A stretch of 23,883 bases of DNA from Bacteroidales bacterium (lineage in GTDB: Bacteria > Bacteroidota > Bacteroidia > Bacteroidales > JAAUTT01): positions 1 through 23,883 of the forward strand of contig JAAUTT010000003.1 of NCBI GenBank assembly GCA_012031335.1, in the 5' to 3' direction. The notes below the pieces were generated by a model. The model was not told where the DNA came from. It was given only the letters and a program-made list of their open reading frames with translations, and did not search any database. Shown one piece after another: positions 9,239 through 19,062 of the stretch (position 1 is its first letter; each line of letters opens with the position of its first letter). The position numbers were made by a program, and so were the translations under genes.

Positions 9239-11719
9239 TTATTCGTACTTCAACCAGGCTGTGGCTTTACAACCTTTATTAGCTATAAAGCGTATCCAGC
9301 GCGACTGGAAAGTTTGCGGGAAGGTGTAGGTGAATTGTTCTCCCGGTTTCACAGTCACTTCCTTATATAACATCCATGGACCATGGCCAATAGGTTCCAC
9401 TTCCACTCTAAAAGTAACCACCTCTTTCGAGTCGTGCCACAGCTTCATACTTTTTTTATCGTAAAACCCAATCAGATAGGGATCGGAAGCTTCTCCGGCT
9501 TTTACTTCTGAATCATTCCATGGGCCTCCTTCGCCTGTTGGTTTTCCCATTTCCACAGATCGTCGATAACGCCGGCCCAAACTGCTGCCTTGCCATCTTC
9601 GGAAACAATTATATGATCGTTATCTTTTGCGGCTTTTGGATCAATACCGGTCATGATTAACATTCCCCGGTACGAGGCAAAATCGTGAATTCGGTAATTG
9701 TGCGAGGCAACCGGACGGATCTTGGCAAACCCATCGGCATTTTCGGCAGGCAGCTCGTAAAAAGTCCCCGAACAGTTGAACAGGTCGCGTTCGGTAGCCA
9801 CCTCCCGACAAATGCGTAACAAAGCATTGTTTGTAAGTGACGTATATTTTTCTTTGCCTTTAGGAAGTCTCCAACGACGGTTAAGATCGTCAACAACAAG
9901 CACCGAAGCTTCATCAATAGTTACAACTTGTTGTGGAATAGAGAACTTATCGCGAATATGACTGGCCGTTTCTTCATCCTCTTTTTTCACAAGGTTCATC
10001 AGTGAATCCAACTCATAGTAACCGTTTTCAGTTAATTTATTGTCGGATGCTGTTCCAGCCAATACTCCAAGCTTACGCCGGTTTTTACCAAGCCCCCAGA
10101 GTAATGCGGCCGACGTTTCAGTTTGTTCAACAGGAGCAAGACCGGTAAATATACCATCAGCTTTGTTATTGCGGTTGTCGTTCTGCGAATAGGAAAAATG
10201 GACGGTCGCTTTCGTTGCCTTGTCGGCTGTTACTCTCACCCATTCACCAGACTCGGATTCAGAAAAAGGCACCTCCACCGAAGCACCGCCTTCAACTTTA
10301 ATTACTTTTACAGACTTCCATTGATTATTACCTTTTGCATCGACTTCAAAAGTAAATTTCACCGATTGTTTACCATCATTTTTCACCCAGGCAGTGCGAT
10401 TATCCCATCCTGCAAATAGAAAAGGTTCGGAAATGGCACCGGCTTTAATGTTTTCGTTTATCCATACAGCACCTTCGGCAGTATTGGGGCCTAATTGATC
10501 AGGTTTTTCTAACGAAGTAAACCAGAGATTGGAATTAGACTGACCCGGGCCTTCAATGCCACCTTTTACCTTGCGCTTGTTGAGGAACTCCTTTTCGGCA
10601 GAATCGTCGCAGCCAAAAACAAGCTGGTTGTTCCATCGGGTAAAGTCGCCTATTACCTTCAGAAATGCAGAACGGGGACGAATTCCGGCAGCATTGTCAA
10701 TAGAAAAAGTTCCGGGGAAATGCCAGAACAAACCATGCATGGTCATCAGGTAATCAGGCTTTTCGGCAGTGCCTATATCTCTTATCCTGGGCCACTCGGT
10801 ATTCCATCCATGTGCGCCGTCGTAGCTGTGACTGGCTTTTGGAAGGCGGTAAAAACTCCATCCGGTTTGAGGGTTACGAACACCCAACAGCACCGATTTA
10901 TGATCCCAGCCGGTTGCCCAAATAGGATCGGTTGCAGGATTGGCATTGCCATAAATCCCACCAGGACCGGTTACTTCCACAAACTGATTGCGGCGCACCA
11001 CTTTCCAGTCTTTGCCATTCCATTCGGCTAAAACACCGGCTTCAATATCGAATTGCTTTAATGCCAACTCATTTGCTTCACCATTATTAGAGAAAACCAT
11101 TACACCTTGTCCGGAATACAAGCCTTTACCATGAGCTCCTGGAAGTGTAGCATTCTGAGGATTTACATTGGTATCGTTATGCTCAAGTCGTCCTCCTTGG
11201 CATTATTCCCATCTTTATAAAGCATGGTTGGCTGGAGTGTTTTTACATCTACTTCATAGAAACCCTCTTCCATGGTACCGTAGTATATTTTTCCGGATGG
11301 ATCAGTCAGATGCCGGGCGTTTCCGGTATGGCGACCCTGCATGGCAGTATAAGGAATAGTTTTCACATTTCCCGAGGCATCAATTGCATACGGGCCTATA
11401 AACAGCTGATTACTTTCTTTATGTATCATGCGGTTTGCTGGTGTGCCCCCAATACTTTCGGGCGTTTGATCTGGGTCAGGTCGCTGGTTATCTCATATAA
11501 TTTATCCGATGAGCCTAGTGGAAGGTGAGGCCCGTAGGTTATCACCCAAAGGCGGTTGGCCCATGGAACCACAGCACCGGTACCACATTCGCCTTCGTTG
11601 TTGTAGTAGGCCAGGTGAGGGTATATGCCGCTGTACGACTTCATGCTTACTGCTTTCTTTTCTATATTGCACCCAGATAACAAACTGGCCAGAAACAAAC
11701 AGCTCAATAGTTTTTTCAT
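9239..11719 (-). CDS. Large beta-propeller lipoprotein of unknown function (827 aa after frame repair)
   Basis: Predicted outer-membrane or surface lipoprotein: MKKLLSCLFLASLLSGC has a clean lipobox with Cys17. This fixes the start at 11719 rather than an upstream ATG at 11740. The N-terminal half resembles a conserved bacterial propeller family (GECGTGAVVPWANRLWVITY, GGTPANRMIHKESNQLF, GNARHLTDPSGKIYY, EEGFYEVDV). The second half contains two homologous beta domains of about 110 aa, around 450-565 and at the C-terminus, each with an IKAG/VKAG...PFL/PYLIG-, TF-VEV- and GEWVR/SRWIRF pattern. Frame breaks at about 11462, 11188 and 9551 are each mended by one base (C3 to C4, an uncertain base, G3 to G4), giving 2484 nt. 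It is the first complete gene of the three-gene minus operon, 73 bp after a truncated sigma gene. The enzymatic role is unknown. Confidence 0.8.
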
Positions 11720-11792
11720 TGTAAATAAGTTAGTTGTCATTCCTTTTCATCAATTTTTTAAAAAGCAGACCGGATATTTAATCCGATATGCT

Positions 11793-11936
11793 CTAATATT
11801 TAATAGCCTTCGTTCCTGAAAAATCCCCTGGCTTCGCTGAATAGTAGTTTGTAAATGATTTGAAAATTGTATCGAAGGCATTTTGATTTCCTGCTTGGAG
11901 TTCCTTTACAAGAATTTTATAATTGTCATCAACCAT
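11793..11936 (-). pseudogene. N-terminal remnant of an ECF sigma-70 factor
   Basis: The 47-codon frame begins MVDDNYKILVKELQAGNQNA and continues with FDTIFKSF, which is the start of region 2 of a FecI-type ECF sigma factor (compare LVELLKVGDEKAFEYIF in the intact factor at 13718). After about residue 28 the similarity ends (TNYYSAKPGDFSGTKAIKY, then stop). The rest of region 2, region 4 and the expected fecR, susC and susD genes are all absent. The neighbouring lipoprotein starts 73 bp downstream. This looks like a deletion scar of a third sigma/anti-sigma module, not a frameshift, since no further sigma sequence is seen in any frame. Confidence 0.6.
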
Positions 11937-11984
11937 GCCTGTTCTAATATTGGGTAAGTCAGTATAAATTAAAAAAGGAAGGTA

Positions 11985-12016
11985 CAAAAATAATTATTGA
12001 TGATCATTTATAACAA
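11985..12016 (-). promoter_or_regulatory. Bacteroidota-type promoter upstream of the sigma remnant
   Basis: On the minus strand, TATTTTTG (11992-11985) matches the Bacteroidota -7 consensus TAnnTTTG exactly, and a TTG lies 21 bp upstream (12016-12014) as the -33 element. Transcription would start about 40 nt before the sigma remnant and could now drive the lipoprotein, oxidoreductase and FMN-protein genes. The remaining bases to 12194 show no gene. Confidence 0.5.
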
Positions 12017-12194
12017 AATACTTCATTTATTTGAAATAATTCGGTCCAAACAGCATGTATAAAATCTTTCCAATTGTTTCAATCTATTTGATACTGTTTT
12101 ATATTGGGCAGGTTTATGTACCCTGAGGTTTGCATAGGTTTTAATTTCCCGGCAAATTATTAAATTTTAGCAAAGTAGGAAATTACAACATGGC

Positions 12195-13128
12195 TTACCG
12201 GCTCGGTTTTACATTAAAATTATATTTCTCCAGTTGTTGCCTGTCCCAGTTGGCTAGATCGGCTGCTGCATCGTAGGTGCTGTGAAGAAAAGTCCATCAA
12301 TACCTGAGTTGGGCTGTCCGATTGCTGCACGGCGCTATAGGGGAGTATAAATTCTCCAAAATCATGATTGTAGAAAGCTTCGTCTGGCTTTACCGGTACC
12401 GTTTTATAGGCGGGTGGTTCCGGATACAGGTAACAGTAAAAAGCAGCGTATGGCAACATATCGTTACCAGGCCAGAATCCGCAGCTGCATACCTCATGCG
12501 AATAGGCTTCACGGGCCACCCAATCGGGCAGGTTAGGCACACCTCCCGGATGCATCGGCGCTTCCCTTCCCGAAAAGCGGGTAACGGCCAGATCAAAACT
12601 ACCCCAAAAAAAATGCACGGGACTGCATTTTCCGATAAACTCTGTCCGGAATTCTGTAAACACATCTGCACTATGGAGCAGAGCATCGTGTAAAGCTCCT
12701 GCTATGTCAGGCAGGTAAGTTTTATGCACATCATCCTGCGGAAATGGAATGGCATCGGCCAGCTCGTTTGGAATGAGATTTATGGAAGTGTCTATACCTA
12801 ATTGCTTTAGCGAATCCAAGGTATTATGATAGAAACCGGCCACCGACAGTGGGCTCAGATCAAAAACTAATTCTTCGTTTTTGCTTGTTGTTACCTGGAG
12901 TTGGTGCTTCAGGAAATCGATACCGATTTGAAAATGTTTTCCGTTGGAAGAAAGAGAACCTGTTGATAAACCATAGGGCGTAACCAGAAGTGTTACATGC
13001 CACGAGTGATTCATCCAGGGCATTTTACTTAATTTAATTTTACCAAGTATTTGCGTCCATAAATGTATGGTCTGATATGTTTCCCTTCCCTCGGTGTAAG
13101 AAAGTACGGGCCATTTTTCATTACTCAT
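12195..13128 (-). CDS. DUF5996 family protein (310 aa, one frame break at the C-terminus)
   Basis: Cytoplasmic protein of unknown biochemical role with no signal peptide. Hallmarks of DUF5996 are all present: IHLWTQILGKIKL (residues 21-33), NHSWHVTLLVTPYGLST (40-56), VAGFYHNTLDSLKQLGI (96-112), FRTEFIGKCSPVHFFWGSFD (160-179) with AVTRFSGR, EAYSHEVCSCGFWPGN (207-222), and a late FGEFILPY. The visible frame runs to 12220 with an unlikely tail. Removing one T from the TTTT run at about 12284-12288 gives DFLHSTYDAAADLANWDRQQ and a stop at 12195-12197, the usual family ending, for a total of 933 nt. It is apparently monocistronic and lies back to back with the plus-strand sigma/FecR module. Confidence 0.88.
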
Positions 13129-13674
13129 ATTTCGGGTGGATTATGCTTTAAATATCATCATAAAAACAATGGAGAGTTCGGAAAGGTTTTTTAGGCTGTG
13201 GAACTAACCTGAATAATTCACAAACCCATTTTTGACTTTCTCTGATCAAATTCAGGCTTCTCCGGAAGATAAATTTTATTTTATGCACGTAAGCTATCGG
13301 GGTTTTGAGTAAACAATGATACCACATTTTGATCCATGGTACCATTTTGTTAACTCTCCTAATTTATATAAACTCAAAATCAGGAACATGTAATCAATTG
13401 TGCGTATTTTCCCCTTGTCGCTGTTGCAACTACGGTATTTTTAAATGTTAATTCCTGGTGTTTTATTCACCTAAAATCCTAGCTGTCTAATGATCATAAA
13501 GGCGAATTTCATCCACACACTTCTACCCCTGTGAAAATGAGACACGAATTAGATGGTGTAACTGAAGAAAAATATATGAGATTGCTATAAGGGACAGATT
13601 TAGTCGATTTAACGTTAGATTGAAAATACTTAATAACTATTAGATTTGTAGGTTCTTCTAAAAAATATTTACTT
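13129..13674. other. Divergent intergenic region without recognisable gene
   Basis: About 550 bp separate the DUF5996 gene from the promoter of module 1. A 65-codon minus frame (13148-13345) ends just before DUF5996, but it has no recognisable motif and an unnatural composition, so I do not call it. No strong hairpins or repeats are seen. Confidence 0.4.
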
Positions 13675-13682
13675 TATATTTG
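13675..13682 (+). promoter_or_regulatory. Probable -7 box for the ECF sigma gene of module 1
   Basis: TATATTTG matches the Bacteroidota TAnnTTTG box and lies 35 bp before the sigma ATG at 13718. A TTTG at about 13646-13649 is somewhat too far upstream (about 25 bp) to be an ideal -33 element, so only the -7 box is called. Confidence 0.45.
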
Positions 13683-13717
13683 CCATCTGAGTTAAAAAGC
13701 ATAATTAACCTGACCTT

Positions 13718-14272
13718 ATGGTGAAATCAGATTTTGAATTGGTTGAATTGTTAAAGGTGGGTGACGAAAAAGCGTTTGAATATATTTTTGACACCTACTT
13801 TTATCGTTTATGCCTACTTGCCCGGGGTATAACCAAAAGTCAAGATTCCGCGGAAGAAATTGTAGAGGAATTATTTTTGCAATTATGGTTAAATTGCCAG
13901 ATCAATCCTGTGCAAACTTCAATTAAAAGTTATCTTTTTAAAAGCGTTTACAATAATTCAATCAAATATAATTCACAAAAGAAAAGATTTATTTCCCTCG
14001 ATTCCGGTGAATATTTTCCTGAACCCTTTGTCCAGGAATATCCATTAAGCAATATGATATCGGGAGAGCTGGAAGAAAAAGCCAGGGAAATAATACTGAA
14101 GTTACCCGACCAGTGCAAGCAGATTTATCAGTTAAACCGTGATAAGAATATGAAATATCACGAAATAGCCAGTTTGCTGAACATTTCTGTAGGAACTGTT
14201 AAAACCCAGATGAGCAGAGCCTATGCCAAGCTTCGCGAGGGGCTCAAGGATTTTCTTTCTGTATTTTTATAG
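13718..14272 (+). CDS. FecI-type ECF RNA polymerase sigma factor (184 aa)
   Basis: Transcription initiation factor that recruits RNA polymerase to the promoters of its own module. Region 2 covers residues about 8-75 (LLKVGDEKAFEYIFDTYFYR, AEEIVEELFLQLW). Region 4 covers residues about 125-180 (LPDQCKQIYQLNRDKNMKYH, then the recognition helix area IASLLNISVGTVKTQMSRAY). The length and single uninterrupted frame are normal for the Bacteroidota group associated with FecR and SusC. The next gene, 115 bp downstream, is its anti-sigma partner. It is close in sequence to the second sigma at 21282 (TVGTVKTQMSRA motif, KLREGLKD / KFREGLKD ends), so the two modules are paralogous. Confidence 0.93.
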   Translation: MVKSDFELVELLKVGDEKAFEYIFDTYFYRLCLLARGITKSQDSAEEIVEELFLQLWLNCQINPVQTSIKSYLFKSVYNNSIKYNSQKKRFISLDSGEYFPEPFVQEYPLSNMISGELEEKAREIILKLPDQCKQIYQLNRDKNMKYHEIASLLNISVGTVKTQMSRAYAKLREGLKDFLSVFL

Positions 14273-14340
14273 CCAAAGGTCCTGCCTATTTGCTCTCAAA
14301 CCTTAGAAACAGGGGGAAACAAAAAAAATTATAAAGGCGT

Positions 14341-14365
14341 GTCAACCTTTTTACTTTTTCCGATC
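14341..14365 (+). promoter_or_regulatory. Conserved fecR-upstream element, module 1
   Basis: GTCAACC at 14341-14347 and CCGATC at 14360-14365 lie 47 and 28 bp before the fecR start. The same two blocks recur 48 and 27 bp before the second fecR. CAACC resembles the AAC-containing -35 of ECF promoters and the CG-T-containing block resembles an ECF -10, so a sigma-dependent promoter for fecR is inferred. A translational element is also possible. Confidence 0.45.
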
Positions 14366-14387
14366 GTTACATCATACAAGAATTAAT

Positions 14388-15536
14388 ATGCAAAAATTTA
14401 GTCAGGAAGATTTGGACGATTTGATTATCCGATATCTGAACGGAGAAACTTCAAGTAGCGAAGTTACCTTCATTCAGAACTGGGTTAGCGAAGATCATTC
14501 GAATAAAGAATATTTCGATCAGCTCCGAAAAATTCATTTTCTTGGAAATATCTCAGGAGAACCTTCGGGTTTTGATCCCCGGAAAAGTCTCGAAAGAATC
14601 AAGAGGAAATATTACGAATATAAATACCACGAAATAAAAGGAGACTCTGCCAGAGTAATCCGTTTCTCGCCGCGTAAACTTGCCATTTCTGTTGCAGCTG
14701 TATTTATTTTTGCTTTGGGAATTGGGTTTTTGCTTCAAAATTTGCTTAACACAAAAAGTGGAAATTCAACAGCAGTTGCGTTTAATGAAATAGTAGCACC
14801 CTTGGGAGCCAGGTCGAATGTCACACTGCCCGACGGAACCAAAGTATGGCTCAATGCCGGAAGTAGAATCCGTTATGCTATGAACTTTTTAAAAAATGAA
14901 CGCGAAATTAATTTATCTGGTGAAGCATATTTTGAAGTTGCCAAGGTAAAAGGAAGCCGTTTTATTGTGCACACCGGTCAGCTCGACATAAAAGTATGGG
15001 GTACCAAATTCAATGTTAAAGCATACCCCGAAGAAAAAACCATACAGACTACCCTTGTTGAAGGCTCGGTTTCTATTGTAAAAACAGGAAGTAAGACCCG
15101 AAAAGCTGAAACATTTTTGGTACCTAATCAAACTGCCGTTTTTTACAAGAATAAATCATCTGATAATAATGCTAAAATCGAAAAACTAACAAAACCCGAA
15201 CCCGGAAATATTTTACCCCTCGAAGTTAAAAAAGAAGTTAACACCATTTTATATACCTCATGGAAAGACTCCAAATGGGTGATTGAAGGACAAACCCTGG
15301 GAGAATTTGCCGAGGAGCTGGAGCGACGTTATAATGTGGAGATTAATTTTGAAGATGAAACTCTGATGAATTACAAGTTTAACGGAATACTGGCCAACGA
15401 AACGCTGGAACAGATTCTTGAAATTGTAAAAATTTCAGCTCCAGTCGACTATGAAGTAATCGCCAACCAGGTAACACTAAAGGGTAACAAAACATCGAAA
15501 AATATATATGAACGATTCCTCAAACAAAAAAACTAA
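14388..15536 (+). CDS. FecR-family transmembrane anti-sigma factor (382 aa)
   Basis: Inner-membrane regulator that holds the cognate ECF sigma inactive until signalled by the SusC receptor. The N-terminal cytoplasmic segment (1-95) contains the sigma-binding helices (DDLIIRYLNGETSSSEVTFI, IQNWVSEDHSNKEYFDQL). There is one membrane span at about 98-118 (LAISVAAVFIFALGIGFLL). A periplasmic FecR domain follows (about 135-240: PLGARSNVTLPDGTKVWLNA, LSGEAYFEV, GTKFNVKAYPEE, TTLVEGSV). A C-terminal DUF4974/STN-like domain (about 295-370: WVIEGQTLGEFAEELERRYN, ETLEQILEIV) is expected to contact the receptor. The frame is intact and the architecture and length are standard. It is followed by a conserved hairpin and then by susC. 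Confidence 0.93.
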   Translation: MQKFSQEDLDDLIIRYLNGETSSSEVTFIQNWVSEDHSNKEYFDQLRKIHFLGNISGEPSGFDPRKSLERIKRKYYEYKYHEIKGDSARVIRFSPRKLAISVAAVFIFALGIGFLLQNLLNTKSGNSTAVAFNEIVAPLGARSNVTLPDGTKVWLNAGSRIRYAMNFLKNEREINLSGEAYFEVAKVKGSRFIVHTGQLDIKVWGTKFNVKAYPEEKTIQTTLVEGSVSIVKTGSKTRKAETFLVPNQTAVFYKNKSSDNNAKIEKLTKPEPGNILPLEVKKEVNTILYTSWKDSKWVIEGQTLGEFAEELERRYNVEINFEDETLMNYKFNGILANETLEQILEIVKISAPVDYEVIANQVTLKGNKTSKNIYERFLKQKN

Positions 15537-15580
15537 AACAAATTGCCTATGTAGAAAAGAACAAAGAACATAAAAACAAA

Positions 15581-15606
15581 GCGCAGAATGGTCGAACATC
15601 CTGCGC
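15581..15606 (+). promoter_or_regulatory. Conserved hairpin between fecR and susC, module 1
   Basis: GCGCAG (15581-15586) pairs with CTGCGC (15601-15606), and ATG (15588-15590) pairs with CAT (15597-15599) around the loop GTCGAA, with one A-C mismatch between the two helices. The counterpart in module 2 (23364-23395) keeps CGCAGAATG...CATCC.GCG, while the closing G-C pair becomes T-A, a compensatory change. There is no T-tract immediately after it, so it is more likely a leader, processing or attenuation element than a plain terminator. Confidence 0.6.
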
Positions 15607-15616
15607 CTTAGGTCAA

Positions 15617-15646
15617 TTCTATAATCCACTTGCAATGATTATAGAG
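15617..15646 (+). promoter_or_regulatory. Second leader hairpin before susC, module 1
   Basis: Perfect 8-bp arms CTATAATC (15619-15626) and GATTATAG (15637-15644) enclose a 10-nt loop, and one further A-T pair and a G-U pair can extend the stem. It lies 35 bp upstream of the probable susC start. Module 2 has an unrelated hairpin in the same relative place. Confidence 0.45.
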
Positions 15647-15678
15647 AATTTAAATTTAAAACTTAAACATACAAATCT

Positions 15679-18600
15679 ATGAAAAAAAACGATTACTCGT
15701 GCCCTTTCCGGCTATTTGAAGGGCATAAAAACTACTACTTATCATGAAATTAGCTTTTTTTATCAATCTTTTATTTCTCTCTGCTGTTTGTGCAACATCC
15801 TATTCACAAAAAAGCAGTTTCACACTGAACCTTAAAGATGTAACTGTAAAGGAGGTAATAAAAATAATCGAAGCCAGAAGCGACTACCGTTTCTTTTATA
15901 ACGACGAATTAAACGACGTGTCTCGAAAAGTGAATGTTAATTTTAAAGAAACGTCCCTGGATGAAATTCTGTCCGAACTTTTCGATAATACTGGTATCAC
16001 CTATAAGTTTCTGGAAAACAAGCTGGTTGTAATCGCTCCTAATACCACAATCCAGCCTCGGAAAATATCAGGAACTGTTACCGATGCCTCAACCAATGAA
16101 CCAATAATTGGTGCAAATGTGGTTATTGAAGGAACTACATTTGGAGTTATCACCGACATTAACGGCAACTTCACAATTGAAATAAATCAGGAAAAACCTG
16201 TTCTTTTTATAACTTATATAGGGTATAATACTGAAGAATAGAAGTTGTTGACCAGACTGTTATTGATATAAAATTAATTCCGGATATCACAAAGCTCGAT
16301 GAGGTTGTTGTTATTGGATATGGAACTGTTAGAAGGAGCGATCTAACGGGCTCAGTTTCCTCAATTTCAGCCGACGATTATAAGAAGGAGCCTGTGACAA
16401 ATGTTAGCCAGGCTCTGCAGGGGAGAGTACCAGGTGTAATTGTTTCGAATAATTCAGGTGCACCCGGAAGCAACATAAAAAGTGCGTATCCGCGGTGCTA
16501 ATTCAATGGTAGGCAGCAACGAACCTCTTTACATTATTGATGGTATAGCACTCAATATCGGAATTGGTGATATTAATGTTAACGATATTGAGTCGGTCGA
16601 AATCCTGAAAGATGCATCATCAACAGCAATATATGGCTCTAGAGGTGCAAATGGAGTAATTATCATTACCACAAAACGAGGTAAAGGGGAAAATACCAAA
16701 GTTCAGTTTACAGCAAATACAGGAATCAGCAAATTACCACACAAGTACGATTTACTTGATGTAGGTGCATTTGCCGAATTGGTTAATGTCTATAAACCAA
16801 ATTATTTTACTTCGCAGCAAATAAGCGATTTTAAAACTAACGGGGGAGTTGACTGGCAAGACCAGGTTTTTCAAACGGGATTTACACAGGATTACCAAAT
16901 TGCTTTAAATGGAGGTTCTCAAATAACTAAATATTATATATCAGGAAATTACATTGATCAAAAAGGAATCGTAGTAGGAGCGAAGATGAAGAAATATTCA
17001 CTTCGATCGAATGTTTCTACGCAAATTGGGTAAAAAAATTTAAAAAGTGGATTTTGAATTTGTTTGCTTCCCGTTCAAATGGTATTAACAACCGTGATAA
17101 CGGCTATAAAGGTGCTCCACTTTGGAACGTTGTATTATTTCCACCAACTTTTCCTGTTTATACCGATATGGGACTTTGGAACCGCACCGATAACCTTTCT
17201 GGACCTGGGCGCCTGAATCCTCTGATGGTTTTAAAAGAACGCTTTGATGATAATATTTCCACATCCATTACTGCAAATACTAAGCTAAGTTACTCCATAA
17301 CAAGTGATTTAAAATTGGATGTTGTCTTTGGAGTCGACAATAATTCAAATCAATTTGGAGGTATTACAAACAAGTGGATAAACCCTGTTACAACAGGAGC
17401 ATATTTGACCGAAGGGAAAATATTTACCTGGCAAAACAGTAATATTCTTACATATCATAAAAAAATAACCACAAATCACGATCTTACTATAATGCTCGCC
17501 AATGAACAGTCGCAATTTACTTACAACGGATTTGGTGCTTCAGGTGCCGATGTTAATCCCATTTCAGTAGGTTATGATAATATTGGCTTGGCAAATACTA
17601 AAAATATAAATTCGTATCGCACTCAAAGCAGTCTGCGTTCTTATCTGGGTAGGTTTTCTTACTCATTATTCGACCGCTATCTGATCACTGCTACCTACCG
17701 TGCAGACGGAATTTCAAAATTTCAGGGAAAAAACAAATGGGGATACTTTCCATCAGCAGCAATTGCATGGAGGATTTCGGAGGAATCTTTCCTGAAAAAT
17801 CAGACATTTTTAAATAACCTGAAGCTGAGGGGAAGCTGGGGTATTTCCGGAAACCAGGGAATTGATGCTTACGCAACTATAGCTAAGATTGGCAGCATGA
17901 TGCATACTTTTGGCTTACCATCATCTTTTCCGGGTTCTATAGTAGTTGGAGCTGACAATCCTGATCTTAAATGGGAAACAACAGAACAGAAAAATATAGG
18001 TTTAGACGTGGGCATTTTAAAAGGACGACTAAATCTTTCGGCCGACTATTATGTCAAAAACACGTCTAATTTGCTGTATAATTCTAAAATTCCTTCTTAT
18101 AACGGAGGTGGGTCGGTAAATAAGAATATTGGCGAAATTGAAAACAAGGGATTTGAAATAACTCTTTCGGCAACTCCTGTGGATAAAGAACATTTCCAGT
18201 GGGATGCTGCAATTAATGTGTCTGCTTATAAAAACAAGCTTGTGAGTTTAGGTAAAGACACTTTCTTTCTTGGAGGTAATTACGCCGATGGTTTAACTCT
18301 CGAATCTCCTTTTGCAATAAAAGTAGGTGAATCTCTCGGATCGTTTTGGGGATATACCTGGGAAGGAATTTATACCACAGCTGAAGCTGGCACACCTCCT
18401 GTTTACCAGACGAATCCTGATGGTTCCTTAACACTCATCAATCCGGGTAGCGGAGCTGCAAGGTATGGATTTAACCCTGGCGATAATAAGTATAAGGACA
18501 TAAATAACGATGGTAAGATTGACAGTAAAGACAAGCATATTATCGGCAATGCCCTGCCAAAACTTGTCTGGGGTTTTAACACCACACTATCGTACAGGAA

Positions 18601-19048
18601 TTTAGAGTTTAACATGATGCTTCAGGCTTCCTTAGGCCGTGAAATATTAAATACTGTATATGCGGGAGCCACTACCTTGCTGGCTGATGCAACTGCTATT
18701 TCTCATGTGGATGGATTGGATTATTGGAGGCCAGATAACGAAAACGCAAATTTTGCCAATCCCAATACAAGCACTGGTAAAAACTTTATTGAATCAACAA
18801 GATTTCTGCAGGATGGTAGCTATGTTAAACTAAAGAATATAGCTATAGCGTATAATTTAAATCGTAAAGTAATCAAATATGCCGATCTGAAATTTGTTAT
18901 AAGCGGCCAAAACCTTCTGACCTTTACAAAATATAAGGGTTACGATCCTGAATCCTCCACATCGGATAACGATATAGATGGAGCCATTGATGTGGGAGCT
19001 TATCCAAATCCCCGTTCTGTAACATTTTCTATTCAGGCAAACTTTTAA
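15679..19048 (+). CDS. SusC/RagA-type TonB-dependent outer-membrane receptor with STN domain (about 1123 aa after repair)
   Basis: Outer-membrane importer that works with the SusD lipoprotein encoded 14 bp downstream and signals to FecR. Reconstructed order: 22-residue N-terminal extension, signal peptide (MKLAFFINLLFLSAVCATSY), STN signalling domain (FTLNLKDVTVKEVIKIIEAR, YRFFYNDEL), carboxypeptidase-regulatory-like domain (ISGTVTDASTNEPIIGANVV), TonB-box region (DEVVVIGYGTV), plug (ALQGRVPGV, VRIRGANS, NDIESVEILKDASSTAIYGS) and beta-barrel ending NPRSVTFSIQANF. The ATG at 15744 begins the signal peptide. The ATG at 15679 is preferred because module 2 has the same 22-residue spacing, with one base missing here. 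Further breaks at about 16236 (minus one), 16479 (plus one) and 17030 (minus one) restore canonical text. The substrate is not predictable, but a glycan is likely. Confidence 0.9.
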
Positions 19049-19062
19049 TCACTTTAAATTTA

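Noticed and set aside
13148..13345. 65-codon minus-strand frame before DUF5996
   Set aside because: No recognisable motif, poor composition (many W, K, R and F with no pattern) and no supporting context. It is probably chance.
16236..17033. Programmed ribosomal frameshifting in susC
   Set aside because: The gene has several breaks of opposite sign and other unrelated genes in the window show the same kind of break. No slippery heptamer with downstream structure is apparent, so sequence error is simpler.
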